A stretch of DNA of 6,593 bases from Caulobacteraceae bacterium (GTDB taxonomy: Bacteria; Pseudomonadota; Alphaproteobacteria; Caulobacterales; Caulobacteraceae). Under the pieces are notes generated by a model. That model was not told the DNA's origin. It made no database searches and saw only the letters and a program-made list of their open reading frames with translations. A program made the position numbers and the translations under genes. Of the stretch, positions 6,582 through 6,593 are shown piece after piece; the first letter of the stretch is position 1; the number at the start of each line of letters is the position of its first letter. Location of the stretch: positions 1 through 6,593 of the forward strand of contig SDZP01000197.1 in the NCBI GenBank assembly GCA_004144935.1, written 5' to 3'.

Positions 6582-6593
6582 CCGCTACTCCTG

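Noticed and set aside
1..6593. A mobile element, CRISPR array, defence system or RNA gene
   Set aside because: No transposase or integrase motifs, regularly spaced repeats, or tRNA or rRNA sequence were seen. The gene content is core metabolism apart from the exported paralogue pair.

Overview
The window is about 70% GC and reads as ordinary chromosome of an alphaproteobacterium, most likely of the order Caulobacterales (Caulobacter or Phenylobacterium type). This rests on strong GC bias, the style of the glutathione reductase (GGTCVIRGC redox motif) and class II DAHP synthase, and a GCTAAACC box that resembles the Caulobacter housekeeping -10 element. The genus is an inference.

Layout: (1) 1-409, minus strand: the 5' part of a HAD-family phosphatase, probably phosphoglycolate phosphatase, cut by the window edge. 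(2) 410-466: a short divergent intergenic region. (3) 467-3660, plus strand: a very tightly packed run of glmU, a small secreted protein, a 26-codon remnant of the glmU 3' end, a second related secreted protein, and rpiA. Every junction overlaps by one to four bases. (4) 3706-5091: gor, 45 bases after rpiA and probably in the same operon. (5) 5092-5204: a likely intrinsic terminator followed by a candidate promoter. (6) 5205-6581: a complete class II DAHP synthase gene, probably its own transcription unit.

The named genes are core metabolism. GlmU makes UDP-GlcNAc for peptidoglycan and lipopolysaccharide. RpiA interconverts ribose-5-P and ribulose-5-P. Gor recycles glutathione with NADPH, which the pentose phosphate pathway supplies. 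DAHP synthase uses erythrose-4-P, also from that pathway, to start aromatic amino acid synthesis. The truncated phosphatase probably clears 2-phosphoglycolate.

No mobile element, CRISPR array, RNA gene or defence system is visible. The most notable feature is evolutionary. The two unrecognised exported proteins between glmU and rpiA are diverged paralogues. Each is preceded by a copy of the glmU C-terminal coding tail (19 identical bases, 616 bases apart). This suggests a tandem duplication, or insertion of a lower-GC allele by recombination, that left a vestigial glmU tail which now carries the ribosome binding site of the second paralogue.
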